Part shown: one piece after another, positions 29,277-39,392 of the stretch
Layout of the letters: every line of letters starts with the position of its first letter
How positions within the stretch are numbered: position 1 is the first letter of the stretch
Assembly (NCBI GenBank): GCA_030041495.1
Contig: JASHNT010000087.1
Coordinates: 1 to 64,000, forward strand
Source of the DNA: Bryobacteraceae bacterium
GTDB lineage: Bacteria > Acidobacteriota > Terriglobia > Bryobacterales > Bryobacteraceae
Direction: 5' to 3'
Length of the DNA: 64,000 nt
Notes under the pieces: generated by a model
What the model saw: only the letters and a program-made list of their open reading frames with translations
What the model was told of the DNA's origin: nothing
The model's database searches: none
Position numbers and translations under genes: made by a program

Positions 29277-30107
29277 ATGCGGATTCCGGTTCTCCTTGCA
29301 GGCACGGCCCTGGTGTTCTACGGGACGCTGTGCGCCTTCCAGAAGCCTTTCAAGGAGTTTTCGGGCACCGAGTATTACATCGGCGACATTCCTCTTCCGC
29401 CGGACTGGAACCAGAAGACCGATTTCGTGTTCGCGCGGCTGATGTTTCCGGGAGGGCCTCTGGACGGATACCAGCGCACCGGCCGGTTCACTGGGGATTA
29501 TCACTTCGGCTTGTCGTTATGGACGCAGGATTATCCGCGCGCGGACCGGCATTTCCTAGCGGCAGTGCGTAGGCTGACGCGGGTGGACGCGCGCTCCGTG
29601 GAGCAGGTAGTCGATCTCGAAGACGGCGACGACGTCTACAACTGGCCGTTCCTCTATGCCGTGCAGGCGGGCGAGTGGGGCTTGACCGAGAAGCAGGGCA
29701 AAATTCTGCGCGAATATCTGGATCGCGGCGGCTTCTTCATCGGCGACGATTTTCACGGTCCGGCCGAGTACGGCGAGTGGGCCAGGCGCATCGGCTACGC
29801 GTTCCCGGATAAGTCGCTCCAGGATATTCCCAACAACGATCAGGTGTTTCACACGGTCTATGATTTGAACGACCGCCACATCATCGTCGGACACGATCAT
29901 TTACGCGAGGGCTCAAAGAACGGCGGCACCGTGCCGCGCTGGGTCGCTATCTACGACGACAAGGGCCGTATCATGACCGAAGGCTGGTTCAACCAGGACG
30001 TCGGCGATTCCTGGGAGTGGGCCGACGATCCCTATTACCCTGAGGAGTTCTCCGAACAGGGCATCCGCATGGGCGTGGACTCGATCATTTACGCCATGAC
30101 GCATTAA
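29277..30107 (+). CDS. DUF4159 domain-containing secreted protein
   Basis: YYIGDIPLPPDWNQKTDFVFARLMFP...YLDRGGFFIGDDFHG; signal peptide. Confidence 0.85.
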   Translation: MRIPVLLAGTALVFYGTLCAFQKPFKEFSGTEYYIGDIPLPPDWNQKTDFVFARLMFPGGPLDGYQRTGRFTGDYHFGLSLWTQDYPRADRHFLAAVRRLTRVDARSVEQVVDLEDGDDVYNWPFLYAVQAGEWGLTEKQGKILREYLDRGGFFIGDDFHGPAEYGEWARRIGYAFPDKSLQDIPNNDQVFHTVYDLNDRHIIVGHDHLREGSKNGGTVPRWVAIYDDKGRIMTEGWFNQDVGDSWEWADDPYYPEEFSEQGIRMGVDSIIYAMTH

Positions 30108-30108
30108 G
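30048..30108 (+). repeat. 61-bp direct repeat, copy 1 (3' end of DUF4159 gene)
   Basis: 60/61 identical to 30760-30820. Confidence 0.95.
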
Positions 30109-30163
30109 GCGCTCACAGAGGCCGTCTTTTCTTGCGTGAGCAACGTCTTGACGGTGAGGGCCC

Positions 30164-30439
30164 ATGCGCATTGCCACACTCCAGAAAGCATCGCTCGCCG
30201 TCCTATTCTGGTTTACATGTCTCGAGTTCACGCAGTCTTGGGTAGTCGGCGCAATTTGGCCTCCGCAGCGCAGAATCGCCGCGACCCTTGCCGGGGAGCT
30301 CGGAGAAGACGTTTGCCCTCCGCTCCCGTTCTGGGCGCACTTCATAATACTCGCCGTAGCCTCTGCAGTCACTGGTTTTCTGGTCTTCCTGTACAGCATG
30401 CGGGACAAGCGTCCAACCGGCAAATTTGCAATAGATTGA
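30164..30439 (+). CDS. small hypothetical membrane protein
   Basis: 91 aa with two hydrophobic segments: LQKASLAVLFWFTCLEF and FWAHFIILAVASAVTGFLVFLY. Confidence 0.5.
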   Translation: MRIATLQKASLAVLFWFTCLEFTQSWVVGAIWPPQRRIAATLAGELGEDVCPPLPFWAHFIILAVASAVTGFLVFLYSMRDKRPTGKFAID

Positions 30440-30441
30440 GA

Positions 30442-30658
30442 ATGATCGACTGCGCTATTCTCTCCGATCCCGAGGTCATGAGTGGAACACCCTGCTTTCG
30501 TGGTGCGTGGGTTCCGTTCCAGAATCTGATCGATTATTTGGAGGACGGTCACTCGCTGGGTGACTTTCTTAAACAGTTCCCCTCGGTCACGCGCGAAATG
30601 GCGATCCGGGCTCTCTAGAGAAGAGGCTAAGCAGTCGTTACTCGCGCGAATCGCGTGA
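30442..30658 (+). pseudogene. DUF433 antitoxin, frameshifted near 3' end
   Basis: MIDCAILSDPEVMSGTPCFRGAWVPFQNLIDYLEDGHSLGDFLKQFPSVTREMAIRAL* (30442-30618); another frame continues EAKQSLLARIA* to 30658. Confidence 0.75.
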
Positions 30659-30729
30659 AGATTCTTCCGTACGAGTGTCTGCCGGTCGAATTCCAGCGCA
30701 ACTTCCCGACCGTGATGCGCAAACAATAA
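30655..30729 (+). pseudogene. truncated DUF5615-type toxin N-terminus
   Basis: GTG start VKILPYECLPVEFQRNFPTVMRKQ*, resembling the N-terminus of DUF5615 proteins. Confidence 0.5.
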
Positions 30730-30759
30730 CGGCCCGACAGCCTCAGCTACCCCGGGCAT

Positions 30760-30820
30760 TTCTCCGAGCAGGGCATCCGCATGGGCGTGGACTCGATCAT
30801 TTACGCCATGACGCATTAAG
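30760..30820 (+). repeat. 61-bp direct repeat, copy 2 (DUF4159 3' fragment)
   Basis: FSEQGIRMGVDSIIYAMTH* encoded; one mismatch to copy 1. Confidence 0.95.
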
Positions 30821-30870
30821 CAACCAAGCCGCGAATCGACGCGAATGAACGAATTCTTATTTATTGGTGC

Positions 30871-32205
30871 TTATTCGCGGCTACTCTTTTTCGGCTCTTT
30901 TCCCGGCAGATTTTCCGGGTTCTCATGCACTCTCGCGCGGAACGTCGCCGGCATTCCGGCGGCGAGCGAGACAACCGAGTCGCCGTACTTGTCCCGCATT
31001 TTGTCAACGGCTTGAAGCGTCTTGCGCCAGGCCTCGGTCTTCTCTTCCTCCAGCAGATTGGCCTGGCCTTCGCTCGCCTCGAGCTGCTGGGCATAGACGC
31101 CTAACAAGCGGATCGGCTTCTTCTTCCAGGCCTTGTGAAAGAGGTTGCGGGCGGCGGAGGCTAGCTCGGAGTCGATCTGCGTGGCGCGCTCCAGAGTGCG
31201 CGCGCGGGTGAAAGTCGAAAAATCGGAGTACCGCAGCTTGATCTGTACAGTGCGGGCGTACAACGCGTGATCGCGCAAGCGCCGCGCGACCATCTCGGAA
31301 AGCCGCGTCAGCATTGCGTCGAGCGCCGCGGCATCGGCGGTGTCTTCCATGAAAGTGTGCTCGTGACTGATCGACTTCGGCTCCGCCTCGCCGACCTCAT
31401 GATCGAACCATCCTCCGGCATCTTCGCCCCGGGCTTTTCCGGCCAGCGCCACGCCCCATTGGCCGAAGCGTTCTTCCAGGAATTCGCGATCCAGCGCCGC
31501 CAAGTCGCCCACCTTGCGGATGCCGCAGGCGTGGAGATTGCGCTGGGTCACTTTGCCGACGCCGGGGATCCTGCGCACGTCGAGCGGCGCAAGAAAACTC
31601 GCCTCCTGACCCGGCACGATCCACAAAATGCCGTTGGGCTTGGCCTGATCCGAGGCGACCTTCGCGACCATGCGCGATGCCGCGATGCCGATCGAGCAGT
31701 TCAGATTGGTTGCCTGCTTCACGGCTTGGTGCAGCTTCTGCGCGGCGGCGAGCGGAGGGCCGTGCAGTCTCTCGGAGCCGGTGAGATCGAGATAGGCCTC
31801 GTCAATCGAAGCCATTTCGACGCTGGGCGAGAAGCGGTTCAGCACCTCGAAGACGCGCCCTGAATATTCGCAGTAACGGTCGCGATGTCCTTCGACGAAG
31901 ATCGCCTGCGGACACATTTTGTACGCGGTGCGCAGAGGCATGGCGGAATGGACTCCACACTTGCGCGCTGCGTAAGACGCCGCGGAGACCACCCCTCGCT
32001 CATTCGGCTTGCCTCCGACCACCACCGGCATGCCCTTGAGCGAAGGATCGAACAGCTCCTCGACGGAGACGAAGAAAGCGTCCATGTCGAGGTGGAAATA
32101 GGTCCGCTTCAGAGTCGCGGGGCAGGCGCTCTTTTCGCCGATACCACGCGAGGGATTCCCGCCAGGTCCGGCGTGATCTCGACGCTCGTCCACGTGTCCG
32201 CCCAC
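30871..32205 (-). CDS. dinB: DNA polymerase IV (start codon uncertain)
   Basis: TYFHLDMDAFFVSVEELFDPSLKGMPVVVGG...MASIDEAYLDLTGSERL...RRIPGVGKVTQRNL. Confidence 0.93.
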   Translation of the reverse strand: MGGHVDERRDHAGPGGNPSRGIGEKSACPATLKRTYFHLDMDAFFVSVEELFDPSLKGMPVVVGGKPNERGVVSAASYAARKCGVHSAMPLRTAYKMCPQAIFVEGHRDRYCEYSGRVFEVLNRFSPSVEMASIDEAYLDLTGSERLHGPPLAAAQKLHQAVKQATNLNCSIGIAASRMVAKVASDQAKPNGILWIVPGQEASFLAPLDVRRIPGVGKVTQRNLHACGIRKVGDLAALDREFLEERFGQWGVALAGKARGEDAGGWFDHEVGEAEPKSISHEHTFMEDTADAAALDAMLTRLSEMVARRLRDHALYARTVQIKLRYSDFSTFTRARTLERATQIDSELASAARNLFHKAWKKKPIRLLGVYAQQLEASEGQANLLEEEKTEAWRKTLQAVDKMRDKYGDSVVSLAAGMPATFRARVHENPENLPGKEPKKSSRE

Positions 32206-32950
32206 GCACCTAGCATAGCTGACACGTTTTCCGCTTCTTTCCAGCCGATTTCCATTACGAGATGGCCGCCGGGCTGGAGCAAGCGCGCGGCATCGGGGAT
32301 CAGCCGACGGTAGATCTCGATCCCGGCCGGGCCGCCGAACAATGCGACGTGAGGCTCATAGTCGCGGACTTCGCGCTGGATGCCGGCGCTGTCGCTTTCG
32401 GGAATATAAGGAGGATTGCACACCACCAAGTCGAAAGCGCCCGAGGCCAAAGCCGAGCCAAGGTCGCACACGACGCATCGAGCCGGCGCTTCCAGGCGCC
32501 GGGCATTCGCCGTGGCGACGCGGACCGCTGCCTCGGAGATATCCGTACACACCACGGGGACTTTCAGCTCCAGAGCAAGCGTCGCTCCAATGGCTCCCGA
32601 TCCGGTGCCGATATCCACGATGCGGCTCCCGCCGATGGCAAGAGCGGCTTCGACCGAATGCTCAGTCTCCGGCCGCGGGATCAGAACATCCGGCGTGACG
32701 CGGAATTCGCGGCCGTAAAACTCCTGGAGCCCGGTGATGTATTGCGTGGGTTTGCCTTTGATGCGCTGATGCAGGTATCGGCCGTAGTGGATCCACCACA
32801 GCTCGCGCAGTTCTTCATCGGAATGCGCATAGAGCCAGGGCCGGTCGCAGCCGATAGCGTGAGCGAGCAGAACTTCAGCCGTGAGGCGCGGCGCGGCGAC
32901 ACGAGCGTCGTCAAGAAGCTGCTGGCCCTGGAGCAGCGCGGTCTGGATGT

Positions 32951-32954
<4 letters not shown>
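32109..32954 (-). CDS. prmC: peptide chain release factor N(5)-glutamine methyltransferase
   Basis: [33 protein letters not shown]. Confidence 0.95.
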
Positions 32955-34036
<1,082 letters not shown>

Positions 34037-34051
34037 GGCAATCGGCGGGCG

Positions 34052-35053
34052 TTACGCGACCACCAGGGTCCCGCCCTGCTTGGCTTCGAGTTCCATCGCG
34101 CCGCTCAGCGCGTGAAGGGCAACGGCAGCCTGGGTATCGTCAGGATTCTTGGTGGTGATGCGCTGCAGCCACAGCCCCGGAAGCGTCACCAGGTTTAACA
34201 GAGTGCCTTCGCGGCGCGCGGCATAGCGGATCAGCTCATAACTCAGGCCGACCACCAGCGGCAGCAGCAGAATCCGCAGGGCAAGCTTGGCCAGGAAGCC
34301 ATCCACCGGAAGGAATGCGTACAGGACCAGAGCCATCACCACAATCACGAACAGAAAGCAGGTGCCGCAGCGCGGATGAAAGGTGGTGAACTTGTGCGTA
34401 TTTTCGATGGTCAGCGGCTTGCCGGATTCGAAGTTGAACACGGCTTTGTGTTCCGCGCCGTGATATTGGAAGATGCGGCGCATGTCTTTGGGCAACGAAA
34501 GCGCGTAGAGGTAACCCAGCAGGATGGCGATGCGGATCAGGCCGTCGGTGATATTGATCGCCAAGCGGCTGGAGAGCGCCTGCACATGGTGCCCGATCTG
34601 GGTGGCCAGATACAGCGGAACCACTTTATAGAGCCCGATAAACAACAGCAGGGCCAGCACGAAGCCGAGCGTCAGCATGTTGGAGCTGATCTCCGCGGGG
34701 GCTTCGCCTTCTTTGGCAAGCTCGGGGCCTAGAGCCGTATTGAACGAAAACTTGGTCGCCTTCGCGCCCAGAACCAGCGTCTGGCCGATGCGCGCGAGCC
34801 CGCGCAAAATCGGGAGCTTGAAGAGGGGATGCTTGTCGGTGAACTTGGCGACCGGGTGTTCGTGGGTCACGATCTCACCGTCGGGCTTGCGCACGGCGAT
34901 GCAGCAGCTATGCGGTGCCAGCATCATGACGCCCTCCATCACGGCTTGGCCGCCGATAAGGGTCTCCTCGCCGCCTTCGAGAATCGGCAGAAGCTGCAGG
35001 TGCGCGGAGAAGCGCAAGAATCTTTTGATGGTTGCGAAAGTCACCGCCTTCAT
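34052..35053 (-). CDS. DUF1385 membrane protein
   Basis: LIGGQAVMEGVMMLAPHSCCIAVRKPDGEIV...YHGAEHKAVFNFESGKPLTIENTHKFTTFHPRCGTCFLF. Confidence 0.9.
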   Translation of the reverse strand: MKAVTFATIKRFLRFSAHLQLLPILEGGEETLIGGQAVMEGVMMLAPHSCCIAVRKPDGEIVTHEHPVAKFTDKHPLFKLPILRGLARIGQTLVLGAKATKFSFNTALGPELAKEGEAPAEISSNMLTLGFVLALLLFIGLYKVVPLYLATQIGHHVQALSSRLAINITDGLIRIAILLGYLYALSLPKDMRRIFQYHGAEHKAVFNFESGKPLTIENTHKFTTFHPRCGTCFLFVIVVMALVLYAFLPVDGFLAKLALRILLLPLVVGLSYELIRYAARREGTLLNLVTLPGLWLQRITTKNPDDTQAAVALHALSGAMELEAKQGGTLVVA

Positions 35054-35310
35054 TATAAACCGCGCAGTCGCCGCCACATCGGTCGCACCTCCCACTGGCT
35101 TGGGGCGAAGTCAAAGCGGACCACAGAAGCGGCCTCACACCCGGCCGACTTCGACGGGGCCAGACCTCAATCACATCGACGAGAGGCTGCGGACCGACCT
35201 CGAGTTCCTGAAGATGGCGGTCCACCAGTTCTCAAGGGAGCTATTCGACTTCGTCGCTTCACGGAGGGTCTACTGGCCGTCCCCGGACCCATGACATGGG
35301 CTCCCGGCAT

Positions 35311-36072
35311 TTACGCCAGAGTGTCCATCGCCAGAAACTCGTGGATATGCGGATGGGTCGATTTTTCCAGGTCCGCCACGGGGCCGAAGTAGATGGCTTT
35401 GCCTTCGAACAGCACGACTACCTTGTCGGCGACGCGGCGCATCAGGTCGAGGTCGTGGGTCACCACCACGCCGGTGAGTTGCAACTGAGTCTTCAACCGG
35501 AGCATCAGCTCGCCCAGATGGTCGGCCATGATGGGATCGACCATGGTGGTGGGCTCGTCGTAGAGGATACATTCCGGCTGGGCGGCCAGCGCGCGCGCGA
35601 TGGCCACGGCGCGTTTGTGGCCGGTGGACAGGTCGGCCGGGAAGGTGTCTTTGTAGTCGGTCAACCCGACGATCTGCAGCAGCCCGTGCACCACCTCCTC
35701 TTTATTGTCGGCATTGTAGTCTTCGCGAAGCTCGAGCGAAAACAGGATGTTTTCGCGGACCGTCATTGAATCGAAGAGGGCGCCGGACTGGAAGACCATG
35801 GTCACTTTTTTACGGATTTTGCGTAGCAACGCATCATCGCCATCGGTGATGTCCAGATAGGAGACGTAGACGCGGCCGGAGTCGGGCTGGAGAAAGCCCA
35901 TTATGTGCTGCAAACTCACGGACTTGCCCACTCCGCTGCGGCCGATGATCGCAAGCGTTTCGCCGGCGTCCAAAAAAAAGCTGACGTCGTCTAAAACCGG
36001 GTAGTCGAACGTCTTACAGACATGGGCGAACTCGATGTAATGGGACGAGCCGGGACTTTCCGCAACGAGCAT
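35311..36072 (-). CDS. MlaF-like ABC transporter ATP-binding protein
   Basis: IIGRSGVGKSVSLQHIMGFLQPDSG; LSTGHKRAVAIARALAAQPECILYDEPTTMVDPI. Confidence 0.9.
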   Translation of the reverse strand: MLVAESPGSSHYIEFAHVCKTFDYPVLDDVSFFLDAGETLAIIGRSGVGKSVSLQHIMGFLQPDSGRVYVSYLDITDGDDALLRKIRKKVTMVFQSGALFDSMTVRENILFSLELREDYNADNKEEVVHGLLQIVGLTDYKDTFPADLSTGHKRAVAIARALAAQPECILYDEPTTMVDPIMADHLGELMLRLKTQLQLTGVVVTHDLDLMRRVADKVVVLFEGKAIYFGPVADLEKSTHPHIHEFLAMDTLA

Positions 36073-36084
36073 GCTGATGAGATG

Positions 36085-36849
36085 ATGGTAGCAAGCGAAA
36101 TCCGGCCGGGGTTGACGGATGGCCTCGCGCGGACAAACAAAAGCGTGTATATTTGTTTCATACTGGCACTGGTGATGTTAGCCGCCTCCCCCATGCGCGC
36201 TGCCGACGCCGAGCTGCAGAAGAACGCCGAGGTGCACAAGATCATTGTGCGCGTCGATCCGCACACGGGTAAGCTGGTGCGCTACACGATCGTTATTCAT
36301 CCGGCGGCGGCTTCCGCGCCGCCCGCATCGATCTCCGAACTAGTAGAGAAAACCTCCAAGGCGCATAACGTGGATCCGCTACTGGTGGATTCGGTGATCC
36401 AGGTGGAAAGCAACTACGATCCCAACGCGGTTTCGCCCAAGGGCGCCGAAGGCCTGATGCAGTTGACGCCGCCGACCGCGGAGATGCTGGGCGTGAGCAA
36501 CAGCTTCGACCCGGCCGAAAACATCGAGGCGGGCGTGAAATATTTGAAGTACCTGCAGGATCTTTACAAAGACGACCGGCTGGCGCTGGCCGCCTACAAT
36601 GCGGGGCCGGCTGCGGTGGATCGCTTCAAGCAGGTTCCTCCGTATCCGGAGACGCAGAAGTACGTGGAGAAGGTGGGCAAGAAGTATGGCGAGGCCCGCA
36701 GCGCGCGCGATCGCAAGACTACCGCAAGCGTGACGGCGGCTGTACCCGCGCCGCCTCCGCAGCAAACTCAGCCGGAACAGGAGCGGCACCCGAAGTTAGA
36801 GCAGTTTGTCGACGCCAATGGCAGATTGCACCTCAGAACATCGCAGTAG
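36085..36849 (+). CDS. lytic transglycosylase (SLT) domain protein
   Basis: VDPLLVDSVIQVESNYDPNAVSPKGAEGLMQLTPPTAEMLGVSN...LALAAYNAGPAAV. Confidence 0.92.
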   Translation: MVASEIRPGLTDGLARTNKSVYICFILALVMLAASPMRAADAELQKNAEVHKIIVRVDPHTGKLVRYTIVIHPAAASAPPASISELVEKTSKAHNVDPLLVDSVIQVESNYDPNAVSPKGAEGLMQLTPPTAEMLGVSNSFDPAENIEAGVKYLKYLQDLYKDDRLALAAYNAGPAAVDRFKQVPPYPETQKYVEKVGKKYGEARSARDRKTTASVTAAVPAPPPQQTQPEQERHPKLEQFVDANGRLHLRTSQ

Positions 36850-38404
36850 CGGGAGGGCCTGGGCGGCGGCGTTCGCCGCACTGGCGCTGCTGACGCCGGA
36901 GGTGTCCGGCGCGGGCAAGGCTGCGCACGCCGCGCCGCAGGCAGCCGGCAAAGTGACGGCGGTGCGCTTCTGGTCTCTGGGCGAAGTAACGCGCATCTCC
37001 ATCGAGGTCTCTTCGGATTTCAAATACCGTTCGGACCGTCTGCCGGATCCGGACCGTCTGTTTTTCGACATCGAGGGCGCGCGGCCGGCGATCAGCGAAA
37101 AAGGAATGCATGTGGTTCCGGTGGAGGACGCGCTCTTGAAGGAGATTCGCGTGGCGGAAACGCAGCCCGGCATCACGCGAGTGGTGCTGGACCTGGAGCC
37201 GCACGATCCGCCCGTAACCTACACTGCATCGCAGCTCTCCAATCCGGACCGTCTGATAGTGGAGGTCCACTTAAAAGACAAGCCGGCTCCGCCGGCAGGC
37301 GCGAGCGTGAGCGGAGTCAAAACGCTCAGCGACACACCGTTGAGTGAGGTGGCGCCGGATCTCCGGACCGCGGCGCCAACCGCGCCGGCTGAACTCAGAT
37401 CGCTCACCATCCCCGCGGTGTTCTCCAAGCCTGCGCCGAGGGCTTACCACCCGCCGCCGGAGCCTCTGCCCGCGCCGCTTCCCACGTTGGCCATGGATCC
37501 GTCGGGGCCGCCGGCGCTGCCGATGATGGCGCTAGCCGGCCCGGCGATTGCCGCGCAGCCCTTGGCGCTGCCCACTCTCAAGTCAACTGTGCCTCCGCAG
37601 CCTACAGCTCCTGTTTCCGCCGGTCCTGTAGCCACCAATCCTGTGAGAGACGCGCTGCCCGCCAAGACCAATTCGGGCGAACCTTCCCTGACGCGCGTGC
37701 TGGGGCTGAAACTGGGCCGCGTGGTGATCGATGCAGGCCACGGCGGGCATGATGCAGGCACGCACGGAGTCTCGGGATTGCTCGAAAAGGACGTGGTGCT
37801 GGATGTGGCTCTGCGCTTGGGTACGTTGCTCCGGGACCGATTGGGCAGCGATGTGGTCTTCACGCGCAGCGACGATACTTACGTTCCTCTGGAAGAGCGC
37901 ACTCGCATCGCGAATGAGCACAAGGCGGACCTGTTCCTTTCCATCCATGCGAACTCCTCGCCGTTCAAGACGGTCGGAGGCGTGGAGACCTACTATCTGA
38001 ATTTCACCACCAGCAAGAGTTCGCTGGAACTGGCGGCGAAGGAGAACGCCGGCTCGCAGAGCAGCATTTTCGACTTGAGGGACGTGCTGGCGAAGATCGC
38101 GATGCGGGACAAGATCGATGAATCGCGGGAGTTCGCCGCCAGCATTCAGAGCGCTCTGTTCGCGCTCTCAGCGAAGAACAACGCGGCAGTCAAGAACCGC
38201 GGGATCAAGAAAGCTCCTTTCGTGGTGCTGATCGGCGCGCAGATGCCCAGCGTGCTGGCTGAGATCGGCTTTCTCACCAACCCGGCGGATGAAGCGCTGC
38301 TGCGCAAACCGGAGCATCGCCAGAAAATTGCTGAAGCGCTGTACAAGGGCATTGCCGCTTATGCGGACTCCCTGAGCCACTTTCAGGTGGCCAAGCGCCA
38401 GTAG
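36806..38404 (+). CDS. N-acetylmuramoyl-L-alanine amidase with AMIN domain
   Basis: VVIDAGHGGHDAGTHGVSGLLEKDVVLDVALRLG...LFLSIHANSSP...VLAEIGFLTNPADEALL. Confidence 0.94.
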   Translation: MSTPMADCTSEHRSSGRAWAAAFAALALLTPEVSGAGKAAHAAPQAAGKVTAVRFWSLGEVTRISIEVSSDFKYRSDRLPDPDRLFFDIEGARPAISEKGMHVVPVEDALLKEIRVAETQPGITRVVLDLEPHDPPVTYTASQLSNPDRLIVEVHLKDKPAPPAGASVSGVKTLSDTPLSEVAPDLRTAAPTAPAELRSLTIPAVFSKPAPRAYHPPPEPLPAPLPTLAMDPSGPPALPMMALAGPAIAAQPLALPTLKSTVPPQPTAPVSAGPVATNPVRDALPAKTNSGEPSLTRVLGLKLGRVVIDAGHGGHDAGTHGVSGLLEKDVVLDVALRLGTLLRDRLGSDVVFTRSDDTYVPLEERTRIANEHKADLFLSIHANSSPFKTVGGVETYYLNFTTSKSSLELAAKENAGSQSSIFDLRDVLAKIAMRDKIDESREFAASIQSALFALSAKNNAAVKNRGIKKAPFVVLIGAQMPSVLAEIGFLTNPADEALLRKPEHRQKIAEALYKGIAAYADSLSHFQVAKRQ

Positions 38405-38513
38405 CCACCCGCCCAACTCGTTGTATTTTCAACACGAACCGGATTGGCACGGACCAGGACTCTGGTTCCTTGCTCGCCCCACCGATGGGAGATAGAATGA
38501 GGGTGCCACTTTG

Positions 38514-39323
38514 ATGCCCGCCCAATTCGATCTCGCCAAGTTGAGTGTTCGCCAGTTTGCGGAACGCTTCCGCAGCGAAATGATTCCGCTCAGCAGCACG
38601 ATCTCATACTTCTGCGCTTCTGTCCCGATGACGGAGGACGATCTCAAAGAATATCTGGAAGAACCGGTGGCGGCGCTGCCTCCGGCGATCGCCGCGGCGC
38701 TCCCCAAGATATCAATTCTGCTGGTGCCGTACCTGGAGCGATCCAACGGAAAGAGCAATGGCGCCAAAGAAAGCGTTCATGGGCAGGAACCCGCCGGCGA
38801 TTACGTTTCGATCGAGAAACCGCCGGAGAGCCGCATCTCCACTTCCACCCAACTCAAGCTGGGGGAAGAGACCGTGCTGGCGTTCGCGCTCAAGGGGCAG
38901 GAGGTCGCCGAGTACCACTATCGCTTCTACCATCTGCTGGCGAGCGTGCTGGGCGAGACCTGGAGCGAGGATGTCGAGACGCGCTACAGCCGCCTGGTGC
39001 GCGAGGAGTTGAGCGCGGAGGCGCACGGCGAGGTCGACGAGCCAAGCTGGCGCCTGAAGCAGGGGCTGCGGCGAAGCAAGAACGGCTCCGCAACTGCGAT
39101 GGCGGCGCGGGCGTTCCGCTCCTACGCGCAGCAATCCTTCATCGATACGCTAACGCTGTATCTGCACGGCATCTGCTGCGATATCGACGTGGACACCGGT
39201 CCCCGGCAACTTCCCAGCCGGTTCCTGCGCAAGCGATTGCTGGCGCTCGAAGAGTTGTTCCCGCCGCCGCAAGGCTACGCGGTGTTCCCCGAACAACTCG
39301 AGCCGGAGCGAAGCACTGGCTGA
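38514..39323 (+). CDS. conserved hypothetical protein
   Basis: 269 aa ORF MPAQFDLAKLSVRQFAERFRSEM..., no recognised domain. Confidence 0.65.
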   Translation: MPAQFDLAKLSVRQFAERFRSEMIPLSSTISYFCASVPMTEDDLKEYLEEPVAALPPAIAAALPKISILLVPYLERSNGKSNGAKESVHGQEPAGDYVSIEKPPESRISTSTQLKLGEETVLAFALKGQEVAEYHYRFYHLLASVLGETWSEDVETRYSRLVREELSAEAHGEVDEPSWRLKQGLRRSKNGSATAMAARAFRSYAQQSFIDTLTLYLHGICCDIDVDTGPRQLPSRFLRKRLLALEELFPPPQGYAVFPEQLEPERSTG

Positions 39324-39392
39324 AGCTCGCACTGCCTGAAGCTCGCGCTGCCTTAGTGTTAAGGTGGTGATTAGGCTGGCGGGGATTCATCA

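Noticed and set aside
35096-35310. Gap between DUF1385 and MlaF genes with an open frame (DERLRTDLEFLKMAVHQFSRELFDFVASRRVYW)
   Set aside because: No credible start or family; its upstream part is antisense to DUF1385, so I do not call a gene.
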